Positions 1-10,089 of a stretch of 64,000 nucleotides of DNA are shown here, one piece after another. The first letter of the stretch is position 1, and each line of letters starts with the position of its first letter. The notes under the pieces are model-generated. The model did no database searches, was not told the origin of the DNA, and saw nothing but the letters and a program-made list of their open reading frames with translations. The DNA comes from Chrysogorgia sp. JL179-B06 (Eukaryota > Cnidaria > Anthozoa > Scleralcyonacea > Chrysogorgiidae). The position numbers were made by a program, and so were the translations under genes. The DNA is taken from the NCBI GenBank assembly GCA_035772405.1, contig JAYKKM010000048.1, forward strand, positions 3,399,501 through 3,463,500, in the 5' to 3' direction.

Positions 1-272
1 TCAAGTCTCGAGTGAGTAAAATCAAAATGGCGCAAATTCTACACAATAGCGTATAGACCATTGTCTATACACGTGATCACTTCGTGGTTGTAACAAAGCG
101 ATATTGCTAGTTCATCAACCTCAATTTATATCTAGTAATATAAATGAATATGTAAAATAATTCGGTATTGCATTCTTCTGTTGCTTAGGTGCTCACTAAA
201 TTACACAGGAAATCCGCTGACCCCTGGTGGCAAATGTTTCCAGGTTCCAGGTAATGTAGACAACGATGTTGT
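1..272. other. Unassigned sequence upstream of the Penelope-like element
   Basis: No coding potential or recognisable repeat is seen here. By position it is probably intron of the Ig-superfamily gene whose next exon starts at 1149, but no splice site in it can be assigned. Confidence 0.4.
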
Positions 273-357
273 TTATCAGACATAGTTTGACGCTACTCTG
301 GCTTTAAAAAAAAATTTTTAAACGTAACTTCAAAAGTTACTGTCCATATGACCCAAC

Positions 358-408
358 GTTTCGACACTCCAATCTAGTGTCTTCATCAGGGGTGATCGTT
401 GTAAAGTT
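358..408 (-). ncRNA. Hammerhead-like core in the Penelope terminal arm
   Basis: On the minus strand the order is CTGATGA, a 6-bp stem (GACACT/AGTGTC), GAAAC, then GGGTC. This matches the catalytic core order of hammerheads known from Penelope terminal repeats, with a 2-bp stem III and a GTC cleavage triplet. I could not pair a convincing stem I, so activity is uncertain. The mirrored copy at about 885-935 (+) has GAGATGA in place of CTGATGA and looks dead. Confidence 0.4.
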
Positions 409-447
409 AGGATCCCTATTTATACCCTCATAGAACCGATGATGACG

Positions 448-780
448 TTATCTATTAACAAGATGCAAATAAGCTTCTGGTAATAAACCACTGTCGTCGC
501 GATTCAATGGGGCGTGGGCGCTATTGATATGCCAAGCCTCCAGACAACGTCTCTGATGGTACCGCGGATTAGTGGTAATAATTTTGGAATTTCCCAAAGC
601 AGAATTTTCCTTTTTTGAAAAGAAAACAGCCTTTTGGTGTTCTTTTAAACGCGTACTAAACTGACGTTTAGTCTGACCGATGTACTCCTGATCACAGTCA
701 TTGCACGGAATGGAATAAATAGCGTCTTTCCTCTGTTCCTTCGCAATACGATCCTTAGGTTTTGCAAAAATATGACCCAA
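448..780 (-). pseudogene. GIY-YIG endonuclease domain of a Penelope-like element (fragment)
   Basis: The frame carries the GIY-YIG-like core IYSIPCNDC followed by EYIGQTKRQFSTRLKEH, that is Cys-x2-Cys, YIGQT and the Arg/Glu-bearing helix, about 30 residues into the frame. In Penelope-like elements this endonuclease nicks target DNA to prime reverse transcription. The upstream minus-strand frame at 755-964 contains what looks like the linker that follows the reverse transcriptase, but it ends in a stop and lies in another frame, so the coding region is broken. Expression is not expected. The name rests on motif recognition only. Confidence 0.72.
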
Positions 781-1148
781 CGTCTTTTGACCAAGAAAGG
801 TTTTTGACCAACTTTACGTTGAAACTACCTAAGATTCTTTTAATTAATTCTATGAAGGTATAAATAGGGATCCTAACTTTACAACGATCACCCGAGATGA
901 AGACACTACATTGTCTTTGTCGAAACGTTGGGTCATGGACAGTAACTTTTAAAGTTACGTTCAAAAAACTTTACAAGGGCGCCAGAGTAGCGTCAAACTT
1001 TGTCTGATTTATCACCTGGTTCCATAGGGAAATTATTTGTTGTAATAATATGTGTCTATCTTCACTTTACAGTTTACTGTTTTTATTGTTTTACAAGGCT
1101 CTCTTTTATAGATTCCGTATATTTGATAGATTTCTTTCTCTATTTCAG

Positions 1149-1418
1149 TGGAACGGATCCCCAAAGTCAAAATATTCCCAGAGAGCATTGCGTTACAGGA
1201 AGGCGACAGCGCGCGTTTCGTGTGCAACGTGAAGACAATCCGTCCCGCGCAGGTGCTGTGGTCGCGCGAGGACTGGCTGCCGTTTTCATCGAGAGCTAGG
1301 ATCAGCGGGAATATTCTTAGTTTCGAATCCCTGCAGAGGTCCGATGCTGGAGTGTACATTTGTACGGCGAACAACGATATTGCAGTGAGGACTGGGAGAA
1401 CAAAACTTGTTGTCAGAA
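1149..1418 (+). CDS. Ig exon A
   Basis: The exon follows the acceptor tatttcag and ends before gtaagt; 270 nt, phase 1-1. Key residues are FVC, VLW and DAGVYIC, and it ends in a typical G strand (TKLVV). It is the first visible exon of the gene. Confidence 0.88.
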
Positions 1419-1702
1419 GTAAGTGGATTTGGATTGAAGCTGTCGTTACACCAACCTCGTACCCAGGGTCTTACCTCCGGGGCGTGGCGGGGAGCGAAGA
1501 TAAGACCCTGGGTACGAGGTTGTCGTTACACATGCAAACGAGACTGAAGGTTGATGAGAATTCTCTCACACTTATTTCATTATCATTCAATCGTCGTGAT
1601 GCACTTTTATTAACTCTCATACGCAATCTCGTCAACTCTCGTGCGTGCACTCTCATGCGCACTCTCATCAACTCTCATCAACTCTCATGCGCACTCTCAT
1701 GC

Positions 1703-1763
<61 letters not shown>

Positions 1764-3101
1764 TTTTTATTAGTAGTACATCCACAAAATGGCTCTTCGC
1801 CTACTAAGATTAAAGGACATTGGCAACAAAAATTAAGTATGTCTAATATGAAATAACTCGTAAAATGATAGAGTAACATATTTTACAACTTTCCCATATT
1901 TTACTTCGTTTTTGAAATATTTCAGTTTGTTTGATATGTAAATGAGATGGTCTCTGATGTCTAAAAATGTCTTATATCTCAGTGATTGCTAAGTTTACAA
2001 CGTTCATTATCATGAGAAGTTATTATACGCACATTTTCAAGTAAATTTGTGAAACAAACTTGAAGATGGAACTAATATTCTAATGTGTGAAACTTGTTGC
2101 CAATGTCCTTTCACTAATACATCTAAAAATATTACTACAAATATATTACATTACACATTATACATTTAAATATCAACTACAAATTAGTTATAAAAGAAAT
2201 TAAAAAGATGTTGGTCAGTTAATATATAAAAAACTTATTGCTAAATGAATTATAATGCGTACTAATTACATCAACTAGTCCATTTCGAATAAATAGTTCT
2301 TGACCATACTGCCGAATTTATTATAATCGGTTTCTGATCTAATATTATCCGGTAAGACATTAAAACATTTGGCTGCGTTATCTTGAAATGTGCCTGTTTC
2401 TTTTGGAATCTCTAATTTTGGTGCTATCAGAGATCGTAAATTATAATTTAGTTTACTACGTGTAGTTCTAGTTTCAAGTATTCAGGGAATGCTTGGTTAT
2501 AGACTAGTTATACTGGTTATAGGTTATATTATTGTGTGTCATTTTCAGAAGAGTTAGTTCCCTCATTCTTTCGACTGGCAACCAGTTTAAACAACAAACC
2601 CTGCACATGCGTTTTGAACTCTTTGCAGTCGTTTGAGTTGGTAAATAGGCAGCGGATGAAATACGATGCTGCAGTAGTTCAATTTTGATAGGACCAAAGA
2701 TTCAACTAATTGTTTACGTACAAAATACGTGGCTAAATTTTTGTATTCTCGTCAACTCTCGTCAACTCGCATGCCCATTCATGCATATGTACTCTCGTGA
2801 ACTCTCGTGGACTCTCGTGAACTCTCGTCAACTCTCATATACGCAACCTCACCCACCTCTGTCTTATATGTAATTTAAGAAGAAAAAAGGGGAACTCTTT
2901 CTTACGCTGCTCTGTTCATATTTATCGTCTGTCTACTCCAAGCTCTCCCACATTCACTACAGCAGTGTATATATTAACACATCCAAACATTACCGGTATA
3001 TAGTGACTGCCATATAGGCAGTACATATATCAATCGAACCAGTACATCATTGTAACCTTCGCTCTCCATCTACAAGTCTCGGTAGCTCAATGGTTAGAGC
3101 A

Positions 3102-3153
<52 letters not shown>

Positions 3154-5306
3154 TTTATTTTTAGAGCAGCAAATTACTGCAGTTTTTGTCACCGTTTCGC
3201 CAAGATCTCGCTACATACCTGTTGGAGGACGCGCGAAGTTTTCCTGCACTACGAAAACATCCTCGCGCTATTCACTAAAGTGGACTCGGGAGAACAACAA
3301 ACCAATGTCGGTGACCACCACCGTCGTGGATGGCACGTTGATTGTCGACGATGCTAAACCGCGTGATGGTGGGACGTACATATGCACTGGAAAAAACGCG
3401 CTCAACAGCGACAGAGCTATCGTGTCACTTCACGTCGGAGGTAAAGCATTATCTTGCTAAAGGGGACTGCAGCCAAAAAAGAAATAATATTTAAATCAAA
3501 GACCTTTAAGTGTTATGTTTAGAAATATTAATAATTTGACGATATCTTCTCTTGTACTCAAGAAATAACGTTTTCATTCTCGTATTTAATTTTCATCTTA
3601 TTCATCTTCATCCTCATCTTCATCCTCATCTTCATCTTCATCTTCATCTTCATCTTCTCTTCATCTTCATCTTCATCTTCATCCTCATCTTCATCCTCAT
3701 CTTCATCCTCATCTTCATCTTCATCTTCATCCTCATCTTCATCCTCGTCTTCATCTTCATCTTCATCCTCGTCTTCATCTTCATCTTCATCCCATCTTCA
3801 TCATCTTCTCATCTTCATCTTTTCCATCTTCATCTTCATCTTCATCCTCGTCTTCATCTTCATCTTCATCCCATCTTCATCTCCATCTTCATCCCATCTT
3901 CATCTCCATATTCATGTTTATCTTCATCTTCATCTTCATCTTCTTCATCTTCATCTTCATCTTCATCTTCATCTTCATCTTCATTTTCATCTTCATCCTC
4001 ATCTTCATCTTCATCTTCCCTTCATCTTCCCCTTCATCTTCCCATTCGTCTTCGTCTTCGTCTTCCTCTTCGCCTTCGTCTTCGTCTTCATCCTCACCCC
4101 CATCTCCATCCTCATCTTCATCCTCATCTTCATCTTCATCTTAATCTTAATCTTAATCGTCTTCATCTTCGTCCTCGTCTTTATCCTCGTCTTCATCATC
4201 ATCGTCACATCATCTTCATCAACATCCTCATCATCATCCTTATCAACATCTTCATCCTTATCAACATCTTCATCATTATCACCATCATCATCTTCATCAT
4301 CATCATCATCATCATCATCATTTTTATCATCATCATCATCATCTTCATCATCATCTTCATCACCATCTTCATCATCATCATCTTCATCTTCATCATCATC
4401 TTCATCACCATCTTCTTCATCATCATCATCATCATTATCATCATCATCATCTTTATGTTCGCTATCTTCACCACCACCATCATCACTACTATCATCACTA
4501 GCATCATCATTAGTATTTTTTTAAATTTATTATTATTACTATTACTATCGTCATCATTATTGTTATTATCTTTCTACACATCACAGTTGTGGTTAAACCT
4601 CAAGTCTCGGTGACTCCTCGAAGGCGGGTGGTGGACATAGCTCAAACAGTCAGATTCCGTTGCTCAGCCTCTGCGGGATTTCCCGCCGCTACCCTTCGCT
4701 GGCAACGAGGAGATGGAAGGCAATTACCACGATTCTCCAAGTTCCTAAGTAGCTTGGGTTTGTTCAAAATATCGGCTGCATCCAGACGAGACGAAGGCGA
4801 ATACATGTGCATCGCGAGTAACACCGGAGGTGACTCCATTATGAAAGTTCATCTTCTTGTCAAAGGTAAAAAAATTCCAAGCTTTCACGTTTGCGACGGT
4901 AGATACAACAATTACAAATAAAATACTAAAAGCTGTTTTTCAGGGAGCCGAGACTAACTAAAATTAGTTCGTGTGACTAATTAAGATTAGCTCATTTTTA
5001 AGTCGATTCTTTTCGATGTACCGTGGCCATCAACTCTGTTAAGTTAACTGATTAACTGATTAACTCATTAATTAACAATTAGATTATGTAAGTAAGCAAG
5101 CAAGCAAGCAAGCAGGCAAGCAAGCAAGCAGGCAAGCTAGCAAGAACGTAAGTAAGCAAGCAAGTGAGTGAGTAAGCAAGTAAGTAAGCAAGCAAGTAAG
5201 CAAGTAAGCAAGTAAGCAAGCAAGCAAGCAAGCAAGTACAAGTAAGCAAGTAAGCAAGTAAGCAAGTAAGCAAGTAAGCAAGTAAGCAAGTAAGTAAGTT
5301 AATTAG

Positions 5307-5346
<40 letters not shown>

Positions 5347-5403
5347 ACTAACTAACTAACTAACTAACTACTGTAACTAACTAACTAACTAACTAACTAA
5401 CTT

Positions 5404-5443
<40 letters not shown>

Positions 5444-5446
5444 CTG

Positions 5447-5481
<35 letters not shown>

Positions 5482-8400
5482 ATGAATAAAACATACGTGC
5501 AATTAATTATTAAACATTTTCAAGAATGTGTGAATCAAAATCGAGATATCTAAAAAAGATGTGATTCTTTGCAGAGTTTAGGTGAAATATTCCAGACCCT
5601 GGCACCATACTAGCTGAAAGATTTTCTCCATAAAATTTGTGTTCAGCTTGTCTAACTTAAGCATTATTTTATCTCTGTGCGATCACCTAATATCCTTGTT
5701 TCATTTTACAGGCCCCAATAGTCTTCCGAAGGCCTCTATCGTCCCATCCAGTTATACAGCTGAAGAAGGAAAGAGCGTTGATTTTCACTGTCAAAACTCG
5801 GGCGATGAAAAGCTGCTTGTGACCTGGAGTAAAAAAGATGGTCGGTTTCCCAAGTCGGCTGTGATCAATGGCGATCGCCTTGGTATTGTAAAGACAAGCA
5901 TGAATGATGAAGGTGTTTACACTTGCACCGTCTCAAACAGATATGGTCGGGCTGAAGCAAGTGCTAGGCTTACTGTAAATAAAGGTAAGGGATTGGATAG
6001 CATTGTTGTCTAGACGGCTTACTAAAAGTTCATATCCACAACAGAAATATTTACTGAGAAAGCATTACTATTGTGGAAATAGAGGATTTTCGAAAACAAT
6101 TGAACAATTCACCTCCGCATATTGAAGTTCGCTGAACTCTCGTCTTCGTTTGATCAGGAGCAAGGAGAGTCGAGATAACTTTCATACAAACTCTTCGGTC
6201 TATCAACTTTCATAAACTCTCGTCTTCATTTGACCAGGAGCAATTATGAGAGTCGATATAACTCTCATACAAACTCCTGTCTACCAATTCTCATGAACTC
6301 TCATGTTTGTTTGACTTGGAGCAATGAGAGTCAAGATAACTCTCCTACAAACTCTTGTCTATACCAACTCTCGTCAACTCTCGTCTTTGTTTGACTTGGA
6401 GCAATGAGAGTCGAGATAACTCTCCTATACAAACTCTTGTCTACCAACTCTCGTCAACTCTCGTCTTTGTTTGACTTGGAGCAATAAGAGTTGAGATAAC
6501 TCTCCTACAAACTCTTGTCTACCAACTCTCGTCAACTCTCGTCAACTCTCGTCTTTGTTTGACTTGGAGCAATGAGAGTCGAGATAACTCTCCTACAAAC
6601 TCTTGTCTACCAACTCTCGTCAACTCTCGTCTTTGTTTGACTTGGAGCAATAAGAGTTGAGATAACTCTCATACAAACTCTTGTCTACCAACTCTCGTCA
6701 ACTCTCGTCTTTGTTTGACTTGGAGCAATAAGAGTTGAAATAACTCTCCTACAAACTCTTGTCTACCAACTCTTGTCTACCAACTCTCGTCAACTCTCGT
6801 CTTTGTTTGACCAGGAGCAACGAGAGTCGAGATAACTCTCATACAAACTCTTGTCTACTCTCATGCACTCAGGCTTTGTTTGACCAAGTGCATGTGAGAG
6901 TCGAGATAACTCTTGTACAAATTACATGTACTGTCTACAAACTCCCATCAACTCTTCTCTTCGTTTAACTCATGGGAGCAAGAAGAGTGGATAACTCTCG
7001 CGCTCTTGTCTACCGACTCTCTTGTCTTCACCATCTCTTGTCTTCGTTTGACTGGGAGCAATGAGAGTCGAGATAACTCTCATACAAACTCTTGTCTACA
7101 ATTTATCATCAACTCTTGTCTTCGTTAAACTCATACTGTAGGAGCAAGAAGAGTCGGGATAACGCTGGCACAAACTCTTTTCTACCAACTCTCATCATAA
7201 ATAATAATAATAATAATAGACGTATTAGGAGTATTATACAATAGTCTCAATGCTCTTACAACAATATATTCTTTAATTTACTTATCATCGTTTGACTAGG
7301 AGCAATAAGAGTCGACGTATACTCTCATCAACTCTCACCTCGACTTATTTTTCTCCCTACAGATACGCCGAAGTCTCGAAAAGTCGTCATAAAACCTGGC
7401 GGAACAGTTATCTCTGTCGTCGAAGAAGAGTCTCTGACTCTCGAGTGTCACGTGACTGGCATTAACAAGCCTTTGATTCGATGGAAGCATTTATCAAGGG
7501 AGGGGTATATTAGCGACGGAGTGAAGCTACATCTAAAGAATATGAAAGTGGACGATATTGGTGTATACGAGTGCTCTGTGGAAACAGATGAAGGCGTAGA
7601 AAAGGCATCTGTATCAGTTGTTGTCCAAAGTAAGCCATCTCATGCATGCCTATCTATTTTGTTATGTTATAAGTAATGTTTTAGTTTTGAATTTAACTGA
7701 AGAAATATTCCAATCATAGACCTCTTATTACTATATCCTCTTGGATCCTGTTGTATCATCCTTTATCCCCTGCTATTCCCTCATATCTTTATACGATATA
7801 TATATATATAAAAGTGTGTTAATATATACACTGCTGTAGTGAATGTGGGAGAGCTTGGTGTAGACAGACGATACATGGACGATCGTCAAGCTCATATCCT
7901 CAGAAAAATGTCTCGGACATTTTCTCCGGACATCGGAGTCTCGGACAGGAATCGAACTTGTAACTTTCTGATTGCCGGTGAGACGCTCTAACCATTGAGC
8001 TACCGAGTCTCAGATGGAGAGGGAATGATGCACTGGTTCGATTGATACATCACTATACATAGTACAATCTACAAACACGTGTTTCGCTGTTCTACAGCTC
8101 ATCAGTGTAGCTCGGTGCAACCTAGATATGGCATGAGAACTATTTATACCCAATCGATTGCCGGTGACAAGCGCTTGTGGGACAATAGCAGGACTCGTGC
8201 GCACATCCAGCCAGAGCGTGAAGCGGTATGGGACCAGAGTGCTCAAACTACCACAACGGTAGTGGGCGTTGCATTATCGCTAAAGGACACCCACACCAAC
8301 TTCACAGAGTGCTCAACAACACCGAAGTGAATGCGGGAGCATGGAGTAGGCAGACGATACATGGACGAACGTCAAGCTCAATATTGTACTTATAGTTTCC

Positions 8401-8870
8401 TAGCTATATATAATTCCTATAAAAGAATATTATAAGAGAATAAAAGAGTATTTATTCTAAAATCCTCATTTATTCCTCGTCCTCACTACACGTTCTGCAT
8501 CTCTTCAGTCCCGATTCACATCTTTTCCTTTCCTCCTCAAAATGCCAATTTCACCATTAACATTTTTCTTATATATATATTACTCCAAGGGATCGACAGT
8601 CTTCCACGCGTTCAAGTTACACCCAACAACCGCGCAATGCAAGAAGGTGGCGAAGTAACTTTCTCCTGTACTGCGCAATCCGTGTTGCCCGTGAAGATCT
8701 CGTGGAGTCGTACCGACGGGTCGCCATTGGGTAAGAATCACGAAACGAGGCAACATTACTTGGTGATACGCAACGTTAGAAAGCAAGATGAAGGAACATA
8801 CGTATGTCTTGCAAGAAATCGTGTGGGAGCAAGCAAAGCTACCGCGAGGCTTATTGTTTTTAAGTCCTGA
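1149..8870 (+). CDS. Immunoglobulin-superfamily protein, 3' part (six Ig exons: 1149-1418, 3183-3440, 4587-4865, 5712-5984, 7363-7629, 8590-8870)
   Basis: Six consecutive exons each encode one Ig (I-set-like) domain with the Cys...Trp...Asp-x-Gly-x-Tyr-x-Cys signature. Every exon is entered in phase 1, and all but the last also leave in phase 1, so domains can be gained or lost without a frameshift, as in hemicentin-, peroxidasin- and titin-type arrays. The last exon stops soon after the sixth domain with no transmembrane segment, so the C-terminus is probably secreted or lies in a cell-adhesion or matrix protein. The start and any other domains are upstream of the window. The introns hold a Penelope fragment, a LINE, SINE pieces and large simple repeats. 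I cannot assign a specific orthologue. The domain family is clear; the function is not. Confidence 0.88.
1456..1522. repeat. Short hairpin repeat (DNA transposon remnant)
   Basis: The left arm, cctcgtacccagggtctta, is matched by its reverse complement at the right end, with about 25 bases between them. Terminal motifs of this type recur in anthozoan genomes as far as I recall, but I cannot name a superfamily. Confidence 0.55.
1613..1768. repeat. actctc-rich minisatellite followed by an (ATA)n microsatellite
   Basis: Repeats of actctcatgcg and actctcatca (1613-1703) run into about 58 bp of ATA repeats (1705-1763). The ATA run lies at the 3' side of the antisense LINE at 1764-2690 and may be its tail. 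Confidence 0.7.
1764..2690 (-). mobile_element. LINE 3' end, antisense, split by an inverted-repeat element
   Basis: Minus-strand translation of about 2275-2400 gives the motif TFQDNAAKCFNVLPDNIRS, which resembles the conserved end of CR1/L2/jockey-type reverse transcriptase ORFs. The trinucleotide run at 1705-1763 fits a 3' tail. The 1810-2111 element interrupts the 3' UTR, so the LINE inserted first. It is truncated and non-coding now. Confidence 0.6.
1810..2111. mobile_element. TTAA-bounded foldback element (family C, truncated copy)
   Basis: It starts TTAAAGGACATTGGCAAC and ends GCCAATGTCCTT, the same termini as the fuller copy at 39283-39762. It is shorter than that copy and the right-hand TTAA is lost. 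No coding capacity. Confidence 0.75.
2744..2860. repeat. ctctcgtcaa-type minisatellite
   Basis: Irregular 10-11 bp repeats of ctcgtcaact and ctcgtgaact, the same motif that dominates the larger arrays at 6120-7340 and 10090-11080. Confidence 0.7.
2912..3105 (+). mobile_element. tRNA-derived SINE family 1 (partial)
   Basis: The tail contains ggtagctcaatggttagagc, which has the shape of a tRNA D-arm/A-box. The B-box half is replaced by a (TA)n run (3104-3151). The body sequence (gtctgtctactccaagctc, cagtgactgcc-like) recurs at 7817-8400, 42165-42640, 48925-49316 and 54125-54390. Confidence 0.7.
3104..3152. repeat. (TA)n microsatellite
   Basis: About 48 bp of uninterrupted TA directly upstream of Ig exon B, replacing the 3' half of the SINE. 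Confidence 0.9.
3183..3440 (+). CDS. Ig exon B
   Basis: Acceptor ttactgcag, donor gtaaag; 258 nt, phase 1-1. Translation shows KFSC, KWTRE and DGGTYICTG, a complete Ig fold of 86 residues. The exon has no internal start, so it is easily missed by ORF callers. Phase and motif agreement with its neighbours support it. Confidence 0.85.
3458..3588. mobile_element. Family A foldback element, left half only
   Basis: It matches the left arm of the elements at 11873-12267 and 14812-15247 (ggggactg, then the tgtttagaaat and gataataacgtttt-type blocks). The right arm is replaced by the ttcatc repeat. Confidence 0.65.
3590..4560. repeat. (TTCATC)n / (ATC)n microsatellite, about 970 bp
   Basis: Hexanucleotide ttcatc with tcctca and gtcttc variants grades into ATC trinucleotides after about 4190. 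Long frames on both strands are artefacts of the period being a multiple of three. It fills the intron before Ig exon C. Confidence 0.95.
4587..4865 (+). CDS. Ig exon C
   Basis: Acceptor catcacag, donor gtaaaa; 279 nt, phase 1-1. Motifs are VRFRC, LRWQR and DEGEYMCIASN, with a G strand ending VHLLVK. Confidence 0.9.
4866..5084. other. Intron sequence without recognised features
   Basis: AT-rich intron between Ig exon C and the tetranucleotide arrays; nothing identified. Confidence 0.4.
5085..5480. repeat. Tetranucleotide arrays: (AAGC/AAGT)n then (TAAC)n
   Basis: 5085-5300 is aagc/aagt repeats and 5305-5480 is taac repeats with short interruptions (ctgtaac). The two arrays abut, as if one motif mutated into the other. 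Minus-strand Leu/Cys-rich frames are artefacts. Confidence 0.93.
5712..5984 (+). CDS. Ig exon D
   Basis: Acceptor ttttacag, donor gtaagg; 273 nt, phase 1-1. Motifs are VDFHC, VTWSKKDG and DEGVYTCTVSN, ending ARLTVNK. Confidence 0.92.
6120..7340 (+). repeat. About 80-bp minisatellite in the Ig intron
   Basis: The unit contains ctctcgtcaactctcgtc, tttgacttggagcaa and gagataactctc. The ttgacttgga block recurs about every 80-88 bp near 6311, 6391, 6471, 6559, 6637 and 6717, and more loosely to about 7340. A small (ATA)n run lies at 7199-7218. The same unit recurs in reverse orientation at 10090-11080, beyond the end of the gene. Confidence 0.9.
7363..7629 (+). CDS. Ig exon E
   Basis: Acceptor ccctacag, donor gtaagc; 267 nt, phase 1-1. 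Motifs are LTLEC, LIRWKH and DDIGVYECSV, ending VSVVVQ. The loop between the B and C strands is short. Confidence 0.88.
7630..7816. other. Intron sequence without recognised features
   Basis: AT-rich intron with a short (TA) run at 7795-7812; otherwise nothing identified. Confidence 0.4.
7945..8012 (-). repeat. tRNA-like segment (A box and B box) of SINE family 1
   Basis: The reverse complement reads ggtagctcaatggttagagc, then an anticodon-arm-like stretch, then a ggttcgattcc-like B box (here slightly mutated). Several diverged copies in the window argue for a Pol III SINE head rather than a working tRNA gene. Confidence 0.7.
8069..8110 (-). ncRNA. Type I hammerhead ribozyme
   Basis: Minus-strand order: stem I CTACA, core CTGATGA, stem II GCTGT-AGA-ACAGC, core GAAA, stem III CA-CG-TG, cleavage triplet GTT, then TGTAG closing stem I. 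All core bases are present. Relative to the copy at 18342-18383, stem I differs on both sides (CTACA/TGTAG against CTGCA/TGCAG) and still pairs, which is compensatory change. H17 is T instead of the usual C, so cleavage may be slower. The short stem III matches Penelope- and retrozyme-type hammerheads. Confidence 0.8.
8401..8589. other. Intron sequence without recognised features
   Basis: Short AT-rich stretch leading to the acceptor of the terminal Ig exon. Confidence 0.4.
8590..8870 (+). CDS. Ig exon F (terminal exon with stop)
   Basis: Acceptor actccaag, entry phase 1, stop TGA at 8868-8870. Motifs are VTFSC, ISWSRTDG and DEGTYVCLARN, then ARLIVFKS and stop. No transmembrane helix or GPI-type tail follows, so the encoded C-terminus is the end of an Ig domain. 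Confidence 0.9.
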
Positions 8871-9420
8871 GTGTCGACTGTAAGGCATTGCGCGCTTAAG
8901 TCGGTCATTTGCGAAAGAACGAGATTCCCTTAGGTGGGGGGTGTGTTTATATGGAGGAGGGCCAGCCCTCTTGGTAGGGCTAGCTCTCTTTGCCGAGATG
9001 AATTTCATCCGTTGTTTACATGAGAATTTCTAGCCCTCCTAACCGAGCTGGCTCGCTGCCCAAGCTGGCTCGCTTGAATGGCTGCCGCTGCATTTATTTT
9101 CGCACGAAACCCAAAATCCCACTTTTGCGGACAAGTGTTCAATTTGTAACTTAAACACAAGCAAACAGGACTGGTAAAGATAAACTTTGTCGCTTGTGCC
9201 AGCCCTCTTCAGTGCGTTTATATAAATATATATAAACCAGCCCTCCTAGGCGAGATCTCGGGTTGTCTATAGTGAAATCTCGCCTAGGAGGGTTGGCCAT
9301 CTTGTCATGTAAACGCAAACACATTTTTACAAGGAATTACGCTGAGACGCGTGATCTCGGCAAAGAGGGCTAGCCCTATCAAGAGGGCTGGCTCTCCTCA
9401 ACTTTCCCATAAATATTTTG
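8871..9420. repeat. Inverted-repeat element rich in agccctc/cgagatctcg
   Basis: Blocks such as ccagccctcctaggcgagat and its reverse complement (ctcgcctaggagggttgg) lie around 9236-9290. Further inverted agggctagctctcttt-type blocks are at 8960-9000 and 9360-9405. This looks like one or two nested foldback elements in the spacer; similar motifs are familiar to me from coral genomes. No genes. Confidence 0.6.
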
Positions 9421-9525
9421 TTAATTATAAGTAAACGCATGGCATTGAGGGATATTAGTGATTAATTGTTTATTTATTAATTAACCTTTTACTAAACCTG
9501 CCGAGGCTTGATAACTGAATAGAAC

Positions 9526-9877
9526 TATACAGGGTGTATCAAAAAAGCGCAACCTCGGAATTTCCCAAGAAATCCACTTTGTTTTTATTAGCACAAAAGA
9601 TTTTAGGCCTCTGGGAATTTAAAATAGCTTCTAATCGTATTCCAAGGGCATAACTGTCGAATTGCTAATAAATAAACAACTTACCATTAAATAAATGCAT
9701 AAATTTCGATTCAATTCTGCTTTACGTGCTCGAGTTTGTAGTAATTAGATAGTTATGCCCCTGGAATACGATTACAAGCTATTTTAAATTCCCAGGGGCG
9801 AAAATCTTTTGTGTTTAAGAGCACAGTGGATTTATTGGGAAATTCCGAGGTTGCGCTTTTTTTTATACACCCTGTAT
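9526..9877. mobile_element. Palindromic MITE with tacagggtgta termini
   Basis: The left end, tacagggtgtatcaaaaaag, is matched by the inverted right end at 9859-9877, and the arms stay complementary for well over 100 bp around a central loop near 9700. No coding capacity. The flanks are compatible with a TA target duplication, but the superfamily is not assigned. Confidence 0.8.
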
Positions 9878-10009
9878 AGGAAAAACTATAACTCAAGCGT
9901 GTATTATATGTGATTTCTGTTGTGTAGAATGTGTGTTTATCAATAAAAACGTTAAGACTAATTATGATGCAAAAGTGTTTTGTTTAAAATACAAATCAAA
10001 AAGGTTGGT

Positions 10010-10080
10010 GTGCAGCTGGCGAAATATTCGAGCGAAGAAGGCCCTTCGTCAGATAGTGAAACGTATAAACCTATATGAGA
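10010..10080 (-). ncRNA. Decayed hammerhead-like motif
   Basis: The minus strand reads CTGACGA, a GAAGGGCC...GCTC-type stem, then GAATA in place of GAAAC. It belongs to the same sequence family as the motifs at 25160-25210 and 32215-32260, with core substitutions that should abolish activity. Confidence 0.35.
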
Positions 10081-10089
10081 GTAATCTTG

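Larger units (their letters stand above)
273..1012 (-). mobile_element. Penelope-like retroelement fragment inside inverted terminal arms
   Basis: The ends are inverted copies: about 273-430 matches the reverse complement of about 845-1012, including the shared motif gacgctactctggc. Between them the minus strand encodes a GIY-YIG nuclease piece (448-780), which in animals is the hallmark C-terminus of Penelope-like elements. Inverted terminal repeats are a known arrangement for this class. The reverse transcriptase core is missing, so this is a 5'-truncated, inactive copy in an intron or upstream of the first visible Ig exon. A related remnant lies at 29156-30240. Confidence 0.75.
7817..8400 (-). 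mobile_element. Retrozyme/SINE-like composite: direct repeats, tRNA-like promoter and hammerhead
   Basis: A direct repeat of about 60 bp flanks the element (7842-7905 and 8328-8390; shared core cagacgatacatggacga). Between the copies, on the minus strand, lie a tRNA-like segment with A and B boxes (7945-8012) and a complete type I hammerhead (8069-8110). No long ORF is present. Direct repeats plus a hammerhead plus non-coding content is the layout of animal retrozymes and Penelope-derived non-autonomous elements. The tRNA-like half is shared with the other family 1 SINE copies. It lies in the last intron of the Ig gene. Confidence 0.65.

Noticed and set aside
3552..4613. 353-codon plus-strand frame and Met-rich minus-strand frames
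   Set aside because: They lie in ttcatc/atc repeats whose period is a multiple of three; sequence complexity is minimal.
8580..9008. 142-codon minus-strand frame
   Set aside because: Overlaps the last Ig exon antisense and a transposon-like repeat; no domain.
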